The translations under genes were made by a program, and so were the position numbers. Shown in pieces: positions 17,925 to 27,748 of a DNA stretch of 64,000 nucleotides (the first letter of the stretch is position 1; the number at the start of each line of letters is the position of its first letter). The stretch spans positions 1 to 64,000 of the forward strand of contig NZ_ATXP01000002.1 in NCBI RefSeq assembly GCF_000421745.1. The letters are read 5' to 3'. A model generated the notes under the pieces. It ran no database searches, was not told where the DNA came from, and saw only the letters and a program-made list of their open reading frames with translations. Source of the DNA: Nesterenkonia alba DSM 19423. GTDB taxonomy: Bacteria > Actinomycetota > Actinomycetes > Actinomycetales > Micrococcaceae.

Positions 17925-18244
17925 AGGGTTCCTCTCCTCATTGCGTTGCATTGCTCACCACGTGCTGCGCCTACGGAAAGATTCCAGGCGCGCGGCACGC
18001 TGCGGCTACCTGCAGTGAGGAGAGTGCGGTATGACGGTCTTCGATCGAAGCCCACGGGCGCGGCGTTACTCACGCGATCCCGGAGGCCACTACCGAGGAC
18101 CGGACCATACGCGTCAGACAGTCCTCACAGCACGAGCCGGACGTCGGCACGGTGCCGACGTATGCCCCTAGTCTGACACACAAAACGGGCGACGTCGTGC
18201 GCTCTGCACGATGCCGCCCGTTTCAGTGGGTCTGCGAACTCGCT
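17925..18244. other. rpsO-pnp intergenic region
   Basis: These 320 bases hold no credible gene. The right-hand end carries the rpsO terminator (18183-18223). The rest is the presumed pnp promoter and 5' leader; in many bacteria this leader is the site of PNPase autoregulation, but I see no specific long hairpin here that I could assign to that role. Confidence 0.5.
18183..18223 (-). terminator. rpsO intrinsic terminator
   Basis: AAACGGGCG... at 18183-18200 pairs with the ...CGCCCGTTT arm at 18206-18223 (18 positions, two mismatches) around a 5-nt loop. It lies just downstream of the rpsO stop codon and ends in TTT on the minus strand. Confidence 0.8.
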
Positions 18245-18514
18245 TTAGCGGCGCAGGCCCAGACGCTTGATGAGCGCACGGTAACGCTCAATGTCAGTGC
18301 GCTCCAGGTACTTCAGCAGACGACGACGCCGACCCACCAGAATCATCAGGCCACGACGGGTGTGGTGGTCCTGCTTGTGCTCTTTGAGGTGCTCGGTGAG
18401 GTCGCTGATACGACGAGTCAGCACAGCCACCTGGACCTCCGGGGAACCGGTGTCACCTTCGTGGGTGGCGTACTCCTTGATGATCTCCTGCTTCACAGCG
18501 GGATCCAGAGCCAT
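18245..18514 (-). CDS. rpsO: 30S ribosomal protein S15
   Basis: The 89-residue protein is full-length S15, which binds the central domain of 16S rRNA and nucleates platform assembly. It shows the family blocks [37 protein letters not shown] and [16 protein letters not shown]. An AAGGAG ribosome-binding site precedes the ATG at 18514. It is probably monocistronic: a terminator follows, and the nearest upstream gene on the same strand is 17 kb-scale operon material ending before a repeat element. Confidence 0.97.
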   Translation of the reverse strand: MALDPAVKQEIIKEYATHEGDTGSPEVQVAVLTRRISDLTEHLKEHKQDHHTRRGLMILVGRRRRLLKYLERTDIERYRALIKRLGLRR

Positions 18515-18630
18515 AGATCTACTCCTTGAGTGGTACCGCGTTCATAACAACGTGCCAGCCACCGCGGACTGCAGCATGGCAACTTCGCCACTATACGGCG
18601 TCGGGGGCACCCCTGGCGAATCGACCCAAC

Positions 18631-18692
18631 CACCGCGGGAATGTACAACCACCGCGGGATATATGGTGCGGAGGTTCGACAATCCCGCGGTG
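18631..18692 (+). repeat. 62-nt palindromic element, type A, copy 1
   Basis: Arm 18631-18649 (CACCGCGGGAATGTACAAC) is complementary at 16 of 19 positions to 18674-18692, and outside it AAC at 18628-18630 pairs with GTT at 18693-18695. The 24-nt centre opens with CACCGCGGGATATATG, repeating the arm start. The same 62-nt architecture and an identical 16-nt centre start recur at 40359-40420. It lies between rpsO and the methyltransferase gene. Confidence 0.75.
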
Positions 18693-18773
18693 GTTACGGC
18701 AAGAGCCAGGCTCAGCGCAGCATTCGCAGTGACCGGGCGGGCTACTCAACGGTGGTGATGAGAGAGGCCGGGC

Positions 18774-19604
18774 TCAGCGCAGCGGCGCAGTGTGGAGCAC
18801 GGTGATATACGGCAGCTCGATCTGCTCGCCGGGGGCATGGCCTAAGTGCTCGTAGAGATACCAGGTGAGATTGTCCCTGCGCGTGGCGCGTTCGGCGTCG
18901 TCGGCTGCTAACCAACTACTCAACGTGGCCGCCAACCGGATGATCTCCTCCGGGGTGACCGGCCGACTCCACCGCTGTTCGTTCGTCTCCACCGGCCCGA
19001 AGTACCGCTGATCCAACGGCGGCTGCCACCCCGGACGGTACACATCCCCAGCCCGCAGGATCCGCGCCAAGCGGTGCACCCACTCGTGCTCGGTGTTCAG
19101 GAAGTTGCCCGCAATAGCCAGGGAGGCTCCCTCAGCGGCAATCCGGGCAACCTCCGGCTGCACCGTCTCCGGGTCAAACCAGTGCCACGCCTGCCCGGCG
19201 ACCACCACGTCTGCGACACCATCCGGCAAACCGGTCTGCTCGGCAGACGTCCGGTGCAGGTGCAGCGTTCCCTTAAGCCCGGCAGCGGTCTCAGCAAGCA
19301 CCGTACTCATCGGCTCAGACGGCTCCACAGCGTGCACTTCCGCCCCGCGGGCCAGCAACTCCCGGGTGAGGATGCCCGACCCAGCCCCGAGCTCCACCAC
19401 CGTGGGTGGCCGGGTCTGCGTGAGCCCGAGAATCTGCTCCACCGTGGCCTCAGGGTAGCGGGGGCGCACGGCGTCGTACTCGCGGGCCTCGATCACCGAC
19501 TGGTCCACTGCGAACGAAGCACCCAGACGACGCCGGCGCTGCGCATCCGTGATGATCGACTCAGCGTCAGTGCGCTGCTTGGGCCGATTCGGTGTCTCAC
19601 TCAT
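18774..19604 (-). CDS. Class I SAM-dependent methyltransferase
   Basis: The 276-residue protein has the methyltransferase motif I VVELGAGSGILTREL (about residue 70), the acidic end of beta-2 (VHAVEPSE), DVVVAGQAWHWFD for motif IV, and a C-terminal helical cap. Proteins of this 'AWHWFD' type belong to the methyltransferase 11 group, whose substrates are mostly unknown. Its ATG overlaps the ribF stop by four bases, so it is translated with ribF; a link to flavin metabolism is not implied by sequence. Type of substrate cannot be assigned. Confidence 0.8.
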   Translation of the reverse strand: MSETPNRPKQRTDAESIITDAQRRRRLGASFAVDQSVIEAREYDAVRPRYPEATVEQILGLTQTRPPTVVELGAGSGILTRELLARGAEVHAVEPSEPMSTVLAETAAGLKGTLHLHRTSAEQTGLPDGVADVVVAGQAWHWFDPETVQPEVARIAAEGASLAIAGNFLNTEHEWVHRLARILRAGDVYRPGWQPPLDQRYFGPVETNEQRWSRPVTPEEIIRLAATLSSWLAADDAERATRRDNLTWYLYEHLGHAPGEQIELPYITVLHTAPLR

Positions 19605-20599
19605 CGTCTCACCGCACTGTCTGCCAATACCTGGCGGGTCTGCTCCACATCCTGGTGCATCTGCTCCACCAGTTTCTCTGGGCCTTCATAAGCGACCATA
19701 CCGCGCAGCCGGGTGAGGAACTCCACCCGCAGACGGCGGCCATACAGGTCAAAGTGCTCGGGGCTGGGGTCCTGGCGGTCAATGACATGAGCCTCCACCA
19801 CACGTTCCACCCCGTGGAAGGTCGGGTTGGACCCCACGGAGATCGCAGCCGGCCACCGAGCAGCCTGTTCACTGACCGGCTGGCGCTCAGTCTCCAGGTC
19901 ACTGACCCAACCGGCGTAGACACCATCGGCGGGAACCATGCCCTCGCTATCCTGGGCCAGGTTCGCAGTAGGGAAACCAAGGGCACGCCCGCGAGCCTCC
20001 CCGTGCACCACCTCCCCGGTGACACTGTGCGGGCGGCCGAGCATCTCAATGGCCGCCTCCACGTCCCCGTGCTCCAGGGCCATACGGATCGCGGTGGACG
20101 AACAACGCGCCCTCGCGGCGCCGCCGACCTCGTAGTCCTCCACACCGGTGACGTCGAACCCGAATCGCTCCCCCAGCTGCACCATGGTGGAGAAATCCCC
20201 GGAGTTATCCCGGCCAAAGCGCAGATCACGTCCGACCACGACCACAGCCGGGTTCAACGCGTCCACAAAATACGTAGAGACAAACTCTTCAGGCGTCATC
20301 GCGGCGAACTGGGGCGTGTAAGTGACCACGACGACGGCGTCGATCCCGGTGGCTTCCAACCGGCTGAGCTTCTCCTCAAGTCCGGTGAGCAGACCGGGTA
20401 CGGCATCAGGCCGGTGGATGAACGCCGGGTGCGGGTCGAATGTCATGGCCACGGAGACGGCGTCGTACTCCTGAGCCTGACGGCGCAGCTGGGCGAGCAC
20501 ATGCTGGTGGCCTAAGTGCACGCCGTCGAAGTTCCCGATGGTCAACGCCGAAGGGTCAGGCCGTGCGGGAAGTTCCTCGAGACCGCGGTAGATCTTCAC
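19601..20599 (-). CDS. ribF: Bifunctional riboflavin kinase / FMN adenylyltransferase
   Basis: The 332-residue enzyme makes FMN and then FAD from riboflavin. The N-terminal adenylyltransferase domain has TIGNFDGVHLGHQHVL (the nucleotidyltransferase HxGH-type loop), TFDPHP and VVGRDLRFGRDNSG; the C-terminal kinase domain has GRALGFPTANL, DGVYAGWV and VGSNPTFHG followed by EAHVID. Length is normal. It follows truB and two small membrane genes on the same strand, part of the conserved rbfA-truB-ribF neighbourhood, and overlaps the following methyltransferase start. Confidence 0.95.
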   Translation of the reverse strand: MKIYRGLEELPARPDPSALTIGNFDGVHLGHQHVLAQLRRQAQEYDAVSVAMTFDPHPAFIHRPDAVPGLLTGLEEKLSRLEATGIDAVVVVTYTPQFAAMTPEEFVSTYFVDALNPAVVVVGRDLRFGRDNSGDFSTMVQLGERFGFDVTGVEDYEVGGAARARCSSTAIRMALEHGDVEAAIEMLGRPHSVTGEVVHGEARGRALGFPTANLAQDSEGMVPADGVYAGWVSDLETERQPVSEQAARWPAAISVGSNPTFHGVERVVEAHVIDRQDPSPEHFDLYGRRLRVEFLTRLRGMVAYEGPEKLVEQMHQDVEQTRQVLADSAVRR

Positions 20600-20641
20600 G
20601 GGCCTATCCTACGTTCTCCGAACCACCCGGTAGCGCGCCGC

Positions 20642-21121
20642 TCAACGGTGCTTGAGCAACCAGAAGAGCCCAATGAAGGGCAACAGCAGCGGGATGTAAC
20701 CATAGTCCCGGCCGAACCCACCCCACACAGTGGCCACCTCGAACAGCTCCGGCTGCACCAGGGTCCAGAAACCAACCCCTATGACCCCGGCCATCTCCAC
20801 CAGCACCGCGACGAACGCGACCCGCCAGGCCGTAGGCGAGGTACGCGCCAGAGCGAGCGTGGCGATGATGTAGACCACCGCGGCGAAAGCTGAAAGGCTC
20901 AGCGCCAAGGGCGCGTCGGCAAACTGGACCTTATCCTCTTGCGGGAACGGCACGATCTGGTAGAACGCTCGGGCGAAGGCGGAGACCGCGAAGACCCCAT
21001 AAGCGGTGATGATGAGCATGCCGATACCACGGTTGCGTGGCGTGGCCCCCTCAAAACCGGGTTCGACGACGCCAGTACGGGGCTTCTTCCCACTGACCTT
21101 TTTCTCTGGGTTGCTGTTCAC
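20642..21121 (-). CDS. Small integral membrane protein, unknown
   Basis: The 159-residue protein has a charged N-terminus (EKKVSGKKPRTG) and four predicted membrane segments (about 35-55, 68-88, 95-120 and 135-155). GTG 21121 is chosen because it overlaps the upstream stop in a GTGA arrangement, giving translational coupling with the membrane gene at 21118-21498. A longer frame reaches 21223 but would overlap that gene heavily. No family recognised. The two genes sit between truB and ribF, where many Micrococcales carry a pair of small membrane proteins. Confidence 0.6.
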   Translation of the reverse strand: MNSNPEKKVSGKKPRTGVVEPGFEGATPRNRGIGMLIITAYGVFAVSAFARAFYQIVPFPQEDKVQFADAPLALSLSAFAAVVYIIATLALARTSPTAWRVAFVAVLVEMAGVIGVGFWTLVQPELFEVATVWGGFGRDYGYIPLLLPFIGLFWLLKHR

Positions 21122-21498
21122 AGTGTTCCTGCCTGCAGTGCGTTTCCCCACCAGATTTCCTCCATCCGGTAGACCATCACGAAGACCACCAGCCCCACGA
21201 AACTCATCACCAGATTGGACCACCGGGTTTTATCCACCATCGCCCAGATCGCCACACCGACCGGCAGCAGCAAAGCGGTGATGATGTAGCCCCAGAACTC
21301 CCAAGCCTCACCGATGATCGCTGCTCCCATGGCTTGGCGGATGCCCGCGTAGACCCCGTAGACGATGAGGTAGAGCTCAATGGCGGCCAGACTGATAATG
21401 GACGAGTCCGCCGGGAAACTGCGCACTGCCGTCATGACCCAGCAGATGAGCGTGGACAACGCACAGATCACTGTCCCGGCGATAAACATCGCTGTCAC
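21118..21498 (-). CDS. Small integral membrane protein, unknown
   Basis: The 126-residue protein is almost entirely hydrophobic with four likely membrane helices (about 2-22, 35-55, 68-86, 94-112) and a short C-terminus with YRMEEIWWG. It has no catalytic motif. It begins 120 bp after truB and overlaps the next membrane gene, so the pair likely forms one complex or pathway step of unknown nature. ATG 21498 follows GGAGGCGCACGTG, with GGAGG a reasonable ribosome-binding site. Confidence 0.65.
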   Translation of the reverse strand: MTAMFIAGTVICALSTLICWVMTAVRSFPADSSIISLAAIELYLIVYGVYAGIRQAMGAAIIGEAWEFWGYIITALLLPVGVAIWAMVDKTRWSNLVMSFVGLVVFVMVYRMEEIWWGNALQAGTL

Positions 21499-21618
21499 GT
21501 GCGCCTCCCTGCTGAGTGCTGTCCACGGCTGGTGCCGTGGGGTGTGGGTCGCCCGGGCTGGTGCTCGGGCCGTGGGAATTCTACTCCTCGTAGAACGGCC
21601 ACGGGGTGGAGGCGACCG

Positions 21619-22692
21619 CTAATCGGCTGGGGCGAAGACGAGCTCCGGTTTGGCCTGCAGCATCTCCGGACCGGCGACGGCGGCTTGAGCAGCATCAGGT
21701 GAGGAGGAGGCCCCGGGGATCGCCGGAATGTCTCGCAGCAGGGCGACGAGTTCACCATCCGGCCCGAAGGCGGCCGTGAGCCCTTCCCGCTGCGGAGAAA
21801 GCTCGGCTGCGCGTTCCCCCTGCGGGTGGAGGAGCTCGACGCCGGCAGAGGCCGTGATGCGCCGCCCGTGGCGCAGGTGCCCGGCCTCCTCGGCGGTGAG
21901 CTGCCGGGCCGGGAAGAGCTGCCCGGCCGCTTCAGCCAGGCCGATGTAACCGAAGTCCTCAGCCAGGGCCGCCAGGCTCAGGCATTGGTCTTCCCGGTAA
22001 GGGCCCACGGCGGTGCGCCGCAGTGCAGTCAGATGCCCACCAGTACCGAGCAGCTCACCGAGGTCACGGGCCAGGGCCCGAACATAGGTGCCGGAGGAGA
22101 CCCGCACCTCAACGTCGAGGTCGATCAGCGCCCCGCCGTCGACGGGCCGGGCCCGGTGAACCGCAAAACGGTGCACCACCACACCGCGGGCCTGAAGTTC
22201 GACCTCCTCACCCTGGCGGGCGCGCTCATAGGCTCGACGGCCGGCGACTTTGATGGCACTGACCGTACTGGGCACCTGCATGATCTCCCCGGTCAGCCGG
22301 GTGATCGCCGCGGTGATGGCGCCGTCCTCAGCGGGCAGCACCTCACCTGCCGGACCTGGCGCCAGTTCAGTGGCCAGCTGATGAGCCGGCTGCCGGCTGA
22401 GCACCTCACCTTCGGCGTCGTCGGTGGTGGTGGACTCCCCCAGGCGGATCGTGGCCGTGTAGGTCTTATCCACCCCCACAATGTGGGTCAACAACCGGGT
22501 GGCCTTGTTCAGCCCCACCACGAGCACACCGGTGGCCATCGGGTCCAGTGTGCCGGCGTGGCCGACTTTGCGGGTCCCGGCGAGCTTACGGATACGCCCG
22601 ACGACGTCATGGCTAGTCCACCCGGCCGGTTTGTCCACCAGGACGAGCCCGGAACCGACCTGAAGTTCCTCAGGCCGCTGCTTTTTCCCCAC
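21619..22692 (-). CDS. truB: tRNA pseudouridine(55) synthase
   Basis: This 357-residue enzyme makes pseudouridine 55 in the T-loop of tRNAs. It has GLVLVDKPAGWTSHDVV, the catalytic Asp50 in GHAGTLDPMATGVL, the TATIRLGESTTTDDAEG strand, and VSSGTYVRALARDLG in the C-terminal part. The protein is longer than the E. coli enzyme through a C-terminal extension of about 60 residues (after the PUA-like segment HLRHGRRI), a common actinobacterial feature. Its ATG overlaps the last base of the rbfA stop, so the two are coupled. Confidence 0.95.
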   Translation of the reverse strand: MGKKQRPEELQVGSGLVLVDKPAGWTSHDVVGRIRKLAGTRKVGHAGTLDPMATGVLVVGLNKATRLLTHIVGVDKTYTATIRLGESTTTDDAEGEVLSRQPAHQLATELAPGPAGEVLPAEDGAITAAITRLTGEIMQVPSTVSAIKVAGRRAYERARQGEEVELQARGVVVHRFAVHRARPVDGGALIDLDVEVRVSSGTYVRALARDLGELLGTGGHLTALRRTAVGPYREDQCLSLAALAEDFGYIGLAEAAGQLFPARQLTAEEAGHLRHGRRITASAGVELLHPQGERAAELSPQREGLTAAFGPDGELVALLRDIPAIPGASSSPDAAQAAVAGPEMLQAKPELVFAPAD

Positions 22693-23162
22693 TACCGGTC
22701 TTCGGGTGAGGGGCGGTCCCCGGGGGCGTTGGCCTCACCGGCGTCAGCGTCAGTGCGGTAGGGGGACTCGTTGACCGGCTGGGCCCCTTCCCGCAGGGCT
22801 CGGACCTGTTCGTCCTGCTCACGAGCTTTGGCGAGCAGTTCCTCCACCTGGGCGGCGGTCTCCGGGATCTCATCGGGGACGAACTGCAAGGTGGGGGTCA
22901 GGCGAATGCTCAGTTGCCGGCCCATCTCCCGCCGGAGCAGACCCTGGTTGGCGCCGAGCATTTCCTCCACGCCGGCTTTGGTCTCCTCGTCGGGGGCCAG
23001 GACCGTGTAGTAGACCGTGGCGTGCTGCAGGTCGTTGGTGACCCGAGCGTCGGTGATGGTGATCATCTCTGCCCGGTCGTCCTTGACCCGGGATCGTAGG
23101 GCCTCGGCAATGATGACTTTGATGCGCTGGGCTAAACGTGCCGCGCGTGCCGGATCAGCCAT
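22692..23162 (-). CDS. rbfA: 30S ribosome-binding factor A
   Basis: The 156-residue protein assists late maturation of 16S rRNA in the 30S subunit. It has the KH-type core: RAARLAQRIKVIIAEAL, SRVKDDRAEMITITDARVTNDLQHATVYY-like strands, and RLTPTLQFVPDEIPE. The last ~35 residues are charged and probably disordered, as is common in actinobacteria. GAGAGGAGCACC upstream of the ATG at 23162 is a good ribosome-binding site. A terminator lies between infB and this gene, so it may have its own promoter. Confidence 0.93.
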   Translation of the reverse strand: MADPARAARLAQRIKVIIAEALRSRVKDDRAEMITITDARVTNDLQHATVYYTVLAPDEETKAGVEEMLGANQGLLRREMGRQLSIRLTPTLQFVPDEIPETAAQVEELLAKAREQDEQVRALREGAQPVNESPYRTDADAGEANAPGDRPSPEDR

Positions 23163-23202
23163 GGTGGTGCTCCTCTCAGAACGTCTGTATTGAGCCTAAA
23201 AC

Positions 23203-23237
23203 ACGTCCGGGAACCGTTTAAAACGGTCCCCGGACGT
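23203..23237 (-). terminator. Intrinsic terminator downstream of infB
   Basis: ACGTCCGGGAACCGTTT at 23203-23219 pairs with AAACGGTCCCCGGACGT at 23221-23237 with one mismatch; on the minus strand the stem is followed by GTTTTAGG. It lies between infB and rbfA, which are usually co-transcribed, and may attenuate or uncouple the downstream rbfA-truB-ribF genes. Confidence 0.75.
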
Positions 23238-23251
23238 TCTTCAGGTGTGAA

Positions 23252-23329
23252 GGCCAGCGTGAGCTGGCCGGGAACCACGAGGTCTGGGACCCGTGCAGCC
23301 GTCCCGCGGCTGTACGAGCCACCTCGTGG
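23252..23329. other. Two extra hairpins between infB and rbfA
   Basis: GGCCAGC/GCTGGCC (23252-23258 with 23263-23269) forms a perfect 7-bp hairpin with a GTGA loop. CCACGAGGT/ACCTCGTGG (23275-23283 with 23321-23329) encloses a second stem GTGCAGCC/GGCTGTAC (23293-23300 with 23308-23315). With the terminator next door this makes a highly structured RNA segment. Function not known. Confidence 0.5.
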
Positions 23330-23371
23330 CGAGCGGAGCGGGACTGCGCCCGCCCGCGGGACCAGCACTGC

Positions 23372-26155
23372 TCAGCTGCGCGGGATTTCGCGCATCTCCC
23401 AGGTTTCGATGACATCGCCTTCGCGGATGTCGTTGAACGAGCCCAGGCCGATACCGCACTCGAAGCCCTCACGGACCTCGGTGGCGTCGTCCTTGAACCG
23501 TCGCAGCGACTCGATAGCGAGGTTGTCGGAGACCACATTGCCGTCGCGTACCAGCCGAGCCTTGGCGTTGCGGCGGATGAGGCCGGAACGCACGATACAC
23601 CCGGCAATGTTGCCGAACTTCGACGAGCGGAAGACCTCGCGGACCTCCGCGGAGCCGAGTTCGACCTCTTCGTACTCCGGTTTGAGCATGCCCTTCAGTG
23701 CCTGCTCAATGTCATCGATGGCGGCGTAGATCACCGAGTAGAACCGCATGTCAACGCCTTCGCGTTCGGCCAGTTCGGTGACCCGTTCGGCAGGCCGAAC
23801 GTTGAACCCGATGATGACGGCGTTGTCCACCGTCGCCAGGTTGACGTCGTTCTGGGTGATGGCACCCACACCGCGGTGGATGACCCGCAGCTGGACCTCA
23901 TCGCCGACATCGATCTTCAGCAGCGCGTCTTCCAGGGCTTCCACGGCACCGGAGACATCGCCCTTGAGGATGAGGTTCAGGGTGTCGATCTTGCCCTCGG
24001 CGACCGCCTGGTCGAAGTCCTCCAGAGTGATGCGCTTGCGCCGCTTGGCCAGCATCGCGTTGCGTTCGGCGGCCTCACGCTTCTCCGCGATCTGCCGGGC
24101 GGTGCGGTCATCACCGGTGACCAGGAAGCTGTCGCCGGCCCGAGGAACCGTGGACAGACCCAGCACCTGGACCGGACGCGATGGTGTGGCTTCCTCAACC
24201 GACTCACCGTTCTCATCGAACATGGCGCGCACACGGCCGAAAGCGGTGCCGCAGACCATGTTGTCCCCGACCCGGAGCGTACCGGTCTGCACCAGCACAG
24301 TGGCCACAGGACCGCGACCCTTGTCCAGGTTGGCCTCGATGGCCACACCACGTGCCTCCTTGCTCGGGTTGGCACGCAGCTCCAGGGCAGCATCCGAGGT
24401 CAGCAGGACTGCCTCAAGCAGCTCGTCGATGTTCTGGTTGTTCCGCGCGGAGACGTCCACGAACATCGTGTCCCCGCCGTATTCCTCGGGGATGAGCTCG
24501 TACTCGGTGAGCTGGCCGCGGATCTTATCCGGGGCTGCGCCCTCCTTGTCGATCTTGTTGACCGCGACGACGACCGGAACACCGGCTGCCTTGGCGTGGT
24601 TAAGTGCCTCAATGGTCTGAGGCATCACGCCGTCGTCGGCGGCGACTACGAGCACTGCGATGTCGGTGACCTTGGCCCCACGGGCACGCATGGCGGTGAA
24701 CGCCTCGTGACCGGGGGTGTCGATGAAGGTCAGCTTCCGGTTCTCCCCTTCGTGGGGGACCTCCACCTGGTAGGCACCGATGTGCTGGGTGATACCGCCG
24801 TGCTCACCTTCAGTGACATTGGAGTTGCGGATGGCGTCCAGCAGGCGCGTCTTACCGTGGTCGACGTGACCCATCACAGTCACCACCGGAGCACGGGGAG
24901 CGAGGTCCTCGTCTGCCTCGGCAGCCTCTTCCTCCTCCAAATTGATGTCGAAGGATTCGAGCAGCTCGCGGTCTTCGTCCTCGGGAGAGACGATCTCCAC
25001 CTTGTAGCCGAGCTCTTCACCGAGCAGCTGGAAGGTCTCCTCGTCCAGGGACTGGTTGGCCGTGGCCATCTCCCCCAGCTTCATCAGCACGGTAATGAGC
25101 GCAGCCGGCTCAGCATTGATCTTCTCGGCGAAGTCACCCAGGGAGGAGCCGCGGCGCAGCCGCACCACCGTGCTGCCATCACCCTTGGGGACGCGCACAC
25201 CACCGATCTCACGGGTGTGCTTCTGCTCCAGCTCCTGGCGCTTGGCGCGCTTGGACTTGCGGGCCTTGGACTTGGACCCGCCGCGGCCGAAAGCACCGGC
25301 GGCACCACCGCGACCACGGCCACCACGACCACGCGGCGGGCCGCCAGCCGGCGGAGCACCACCGGGACGTCCACGGCCGGGAGGGCCACCGGGTGCCGGG
25401 GTCTGCCCGGGCATCATCGAAGGTTTCGGCGCTCCTGGGCGCGGACCGGGACGGCCTGGCGCCGAGGCACCGGGACGCTGACCCGGGCGGGGTGCTGCCT
25501 GACCGCCACCGCGGGGACGCGGACCCCCACCGCGCTCACCGGAGCGCATACCCTGCTGCGGGGCGAAGGGGTTATTACCCGGCCGGGGACCGCCAGGGCG
25601 CGGAGCCGGACGGGGCGCGGGCTTGCCGCCGGAGACACCAAACGGGTTGTTGCCGCCGGAACGGGGCGCCGGGCGAGCCGCACCAGGCTTCGGAGCCGGT
25701 TTCGACGGCGGCTTAGCGTCACCGGAGTCCTGCTGGCTTGCCTTGTCGGCGGTGCCCTCCTGGGAGCCCTCAGCGTCCTGAGCAGCAGATGCCGGCTTCG
25801 ACTCAGCGGAGGCCTGACCGGACGAGGTCGACTCAGCAGGACCCGGCTCAGCAGCCGAGTTGGTCTCTGGCGCAGCGGATTTCTCCGCCTGCGGGGCGGC
25901 AGGTTTCTTCGGTGCCGGCTTCGGCCCCGGCTTGGCCGGGGTCTTCTTCTGCGTGGTGGTCCCAGAGGCAGTGCCGTTACTAGATTCCTTCTGCTCCTGC
26001 TGCGGGAACGCGGCACGCAGCTTCTTCGCCACGGGCGGCTCTACCGTCGAGGAGGGGGATTTCACGAACTCGCCCATCTCCTGGAGCTTGGCGAGTGCTT
26101 CTTTCGAGGTGATGCCAATCTCTTTGGCAATCTCATGTACGCGGGCCTTGGCCAC
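23372..26155 (-). CDS. infB: Translation initiation factor IF-2
   Basis: The 927-residue GTPase brings initiator tRNA to the 30S subunit. The N-terminus has the IF2_N helix ([20 protein letters not shown]), then ~270 residues of Gly/Pro/Arg/Ala-rich disordered linker typical of actinobacterial IF-2, a second IF2_N region, and the G domain (G1 GHVDHGKT, G3 DTPGHEAF, G4 NKID), followed by domains II-IV. GTG 26155 follows AAGGAGAAAA. It sits between ylxR and rbfA in the usual order. Confidence 0.97.
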   Translation of the reverse strand: MAKARVHEIAKEIGITSKEALAKLQEMGEFVKSPSSTVEPPVAKKLRAAFPQQEQKESSNGTASGTTTQKKTPAKPGPKPAPKKPAAPQAEKSAAPETNSAAEPGPAESTSSGQASAESKPASAAQDAEGSQEGTADKASQQDSGDAKPPSKPAPKPGAARPAPRSGGNNPFGVSGGKPAPRPAPRPGGPRPGNNPFAPQQGMRSGERGGGPRPRGGGQAAPRPGQRPGASAPGRPGPRPGAPKPSMMPGQTPAPGGPPGRGRPGGAPPAGGPPRGRGGRGRGGAAGAFGRGGSKSKARKSKRAKRQELEQKHTREIGGVRVPKGDGSTVVRLRRGSSLGDFAEKINAEPAALITVLMKLGEMATANQSLDEETFQLLGEELGYKVEIVSPEDEDRELLESFDINLEEEEAAEADEDLAPRAPVVTVMGHVDHGKTRLLDAIRNSNVTEGEHGGITQHIGAYQVEVPHEGENRKLTFIDTPGHEAFTAMRARGAKVTDIAVLVVAADDGVMPQTIEALNHAKAAGVPVVVAVNKIDKEGAAPDKIRGQLTEYELIPEEYGGDTMFVDVSARNNQNIDELLEAVLLTSDAALELRANPSKEARGVAIEANLDKGRGPVATVLVQTGTLRVGDNMVCGTAFGRVRAMFDENGESVEEATPSRPVQVLGLSTVPRAGDSFLVTGDDRTARQIAEKREAAERNAMLAKRRKRITLEDFDQAVAEGKIDTLNLILKGDVSGAVEALEDALLKIDVGDEVQLRVIHRGVGAITQNDVNLATVDNAVIIGFNVRPAERVTELAEREGVDMRFYSVIYAAIDDIEQALKGMLKPEYEEVELGSAEVREVFRSSKFGNIAGCIVRSGLIRRNAKARLVRDGNVVSDNLAIESLRRFKDDATEVREGFECGIGLGSFNDIREGDVIETWEMREIPRS

Positions 26156-26312
26156 TTTTCTCCTTGTCTGGCCCGCACGATGCTCCGCTGAAGATCAGCG
26201 GAGCTGTCTTCAGCAGTTCATCGAACCAGGCCGTTGAACGTGCTTGGGTCCATGACGGATCTGCTCAGGTGTGTCATCGCTGGGCGCTCATCCGTCGGTG
26301 CTCATCGGGTGT

Positions 26313-26588
26313 TCATCTCTTTCCAACCCGCTTTCGTGTCGTGGACATGTGGGCGACGTCGTCGAAATCCAGCGCCTCGGTGCTGACCTGGCGGCGGAAT
26401 GCCCGGTGAAAGGCCTTCCGCTTCAGGGCGGTCTCGAAGCACTCCCGCTCCGGGTGGAGCCAGGCTCCCCGGCCCGGCATGGACCGGCCGGCGTCGAGGC
26501 GAACCTCGTCACCGTCCAGAGCGAATCGGACGACGTCATCCTGCTCAGCCTGCCGGCGGCAGCCGATACAGGTCCGAATAGGGACCAT
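26313..26588 (-). CDS. ylxR: YlxR family RNA-binding protein (DUF448)
   Basis: The 91-residue protein has the family hallmark RTCIGCRR near the N-terminus and GRGAWLHPERECFETALKRKAFHRAFRR, a basic surface. YlxR proteins lie between nusA and infB in many Gram-positive bacteria and have been implicated in RNA or RNase P binding. Here it is in exactly that place. Start ATG 26588 or GTG variants would change the N-terminus by only a few residues; RTC is expected close to it. Confidence 0.85.
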   Translation of the reverse strand: MVPIRTCIGCRRQAEQDDVVRFALDGDEVRLDAGRSMPGRGAWLHPERECFETALKRKAFHRAFRRQVSTEALDFDDVAHMSTTRKRVGKR

Positions 26589-26695
26589 ACGAGTCTAGCA
26601 GTGCTGATCCCGGCAAGGGGTATACCCCACTCGCCTCGGGGACGCGACGGCCTCCGCGGCCCTGTCGCGGAGAGCTGAAGTCATCGTCTTTAACA

Positions 26696-27667
26696 TCACG
26701 AGCCTCCGGCTTCAGCGGCGATGTCGATGCGCCAACCGGTCAGCTTCGCCGCCAACCGCGCGTTCTGCCCCTCTTTGCCGATCGCCAGGGAGAGCTGATA
26801 CTCCGGGACCACCGCACGGGCGGAGCGCGTGTTCTCATCCAAGACGGTGACAGAACTCACCTTCGCCGGAGAGAGGGCGTTGCCAATGAAGACTGCCGGG
26901 TCGTCGTCGTGGTCAATGATGTCGATCTTCTCGTCATTGAGCTCGGTCATGACTGCCCGCACCCGGGACCCCATGGCCCCAATGCAGGCACCCTTGGCGT
27001 TGATGCCCGGCTGTGTGCCCCGCACCGCAATCTTGGTGCGGTGGCCGGCCTCACGCGCGATGGACGTGATCTCCACGGTGCCATCGGCGATCTCCGGGAC
27101 TTCGTGGGCAAAGAGCTTCTTCACCAGCCCGGGGTGGGACCGGGACAGAGTGATCGAGGGCCCCTTAAAACCGCGGTGCACATCGACGACGAACGCCCGC
27201 AGCCGGGTGCCATGGGTGTAGCTCTCCCCCGGGACCTGCTCCTGCGGGGGCAGCACGGCTTCCACTCCCCCCACATCAACCTGGACCATCTCCGGGTGGC
27301 GACCCTGCTGGACGACTCCGGAGACCAGCTCCCCCTCTTTACCTTTGAACTCGCCGAGCACGGCGTCGTCCTCAGCGTCACGGATGCGCTGCATAATGAC
27401 CTGCCGAGCCGTGGCAGCGGCCACCCGACCGAAATTCTTGGGCGTGTCGTCGAACTCACCGATGGGATTGCCCTCTTCGTCGAGTTCTTTGGCCCAGATG
27501 GTGACGTGACCGGAGTCAGGATCGATCTCTGCCCGCGCCTGCGGCAACGCGCCGGGGCTCTTGTGGTACGCCAGCACGAGGGCCTGCTCAATGGCAGGCA
27601 TGAGTTTCTCCAGGGGGATGTCCCGCTCGTTGACGAGCATCCTCAGCGCGCTCATGTCGATATCCAC
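26696..27667 (-). CDS. nusA: Transcription termination/antitermination factor NusA
   Basis: The 323-residue protein has the N-terminal RNA polymerase-binding domain, an S1 domain ([23 protein letters not shown]-type strand), then two KH domains ([20 protein letters not shown] and [21 protein letters not shown]). It lacks the acidic C-terminal repeats of the E. coli protein, as usual in actinobacteria. GTG 27667 follows GGAGGCACAA. It lies between rimP and ylxR, its conserved position. Regulates pausing, termination and coupling of transcription with translation. Confidence 0.95.
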   Translation of the reverse strand: MDIDMSALRMLVNERDIPLEKLMPAIEQALVLAYHKSPGALPQARAEIDPDSGHVTIWAKELDEEGNPIGEFDDTPKNFGRVAAATARQVIMQRIRDAEDDAVLGEFKGKEGELVSGVVQQGRHPEMVQVDVGGVEAVLPPQEQVPGESYTHGTRLRAFVVDVHRGFKGPSITLSRSHPGLVKKLFAHEVPEIADGTVEITSIAREAGHRTKIAVRGTQPGINAKGACIGAMGSRVRAVMTELNDEKIDIIDHDDDPAVFIGNALSPAKVSSVTVLDENTRSARAVVPEYQLSLAIGKEGQNARLAAKLTGWRIDIAAEAGGS

Positions 27668-27748
27668 TTGTGCCTCCGCAAATCCCGGCTCTGGGCTTCT
27701 GCCGCAGGTCAGCTGCGGCGGATGGTCCGGACGCGCAGGTGCACGCCC

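Noticed and set aside
18631-18692. CRISPR-like repeats, because CACCGCGGGA occurs twice in direct order 19 bases apart
   Set aside because: Only two direct copies, with one more inverted; spacing and palindromy fit a hairpin element, not an array with spacers, and no cas genes are present.
23876-26191. Very long plus-strand open frame (over 750 codons) opposite infB
   Set aside because: It is the mirror of infB; its composition (His/Thr/Arg-rich, no domains) and lack of a ribosome-binding site mark it as an antisense frame of a high-GC gene.
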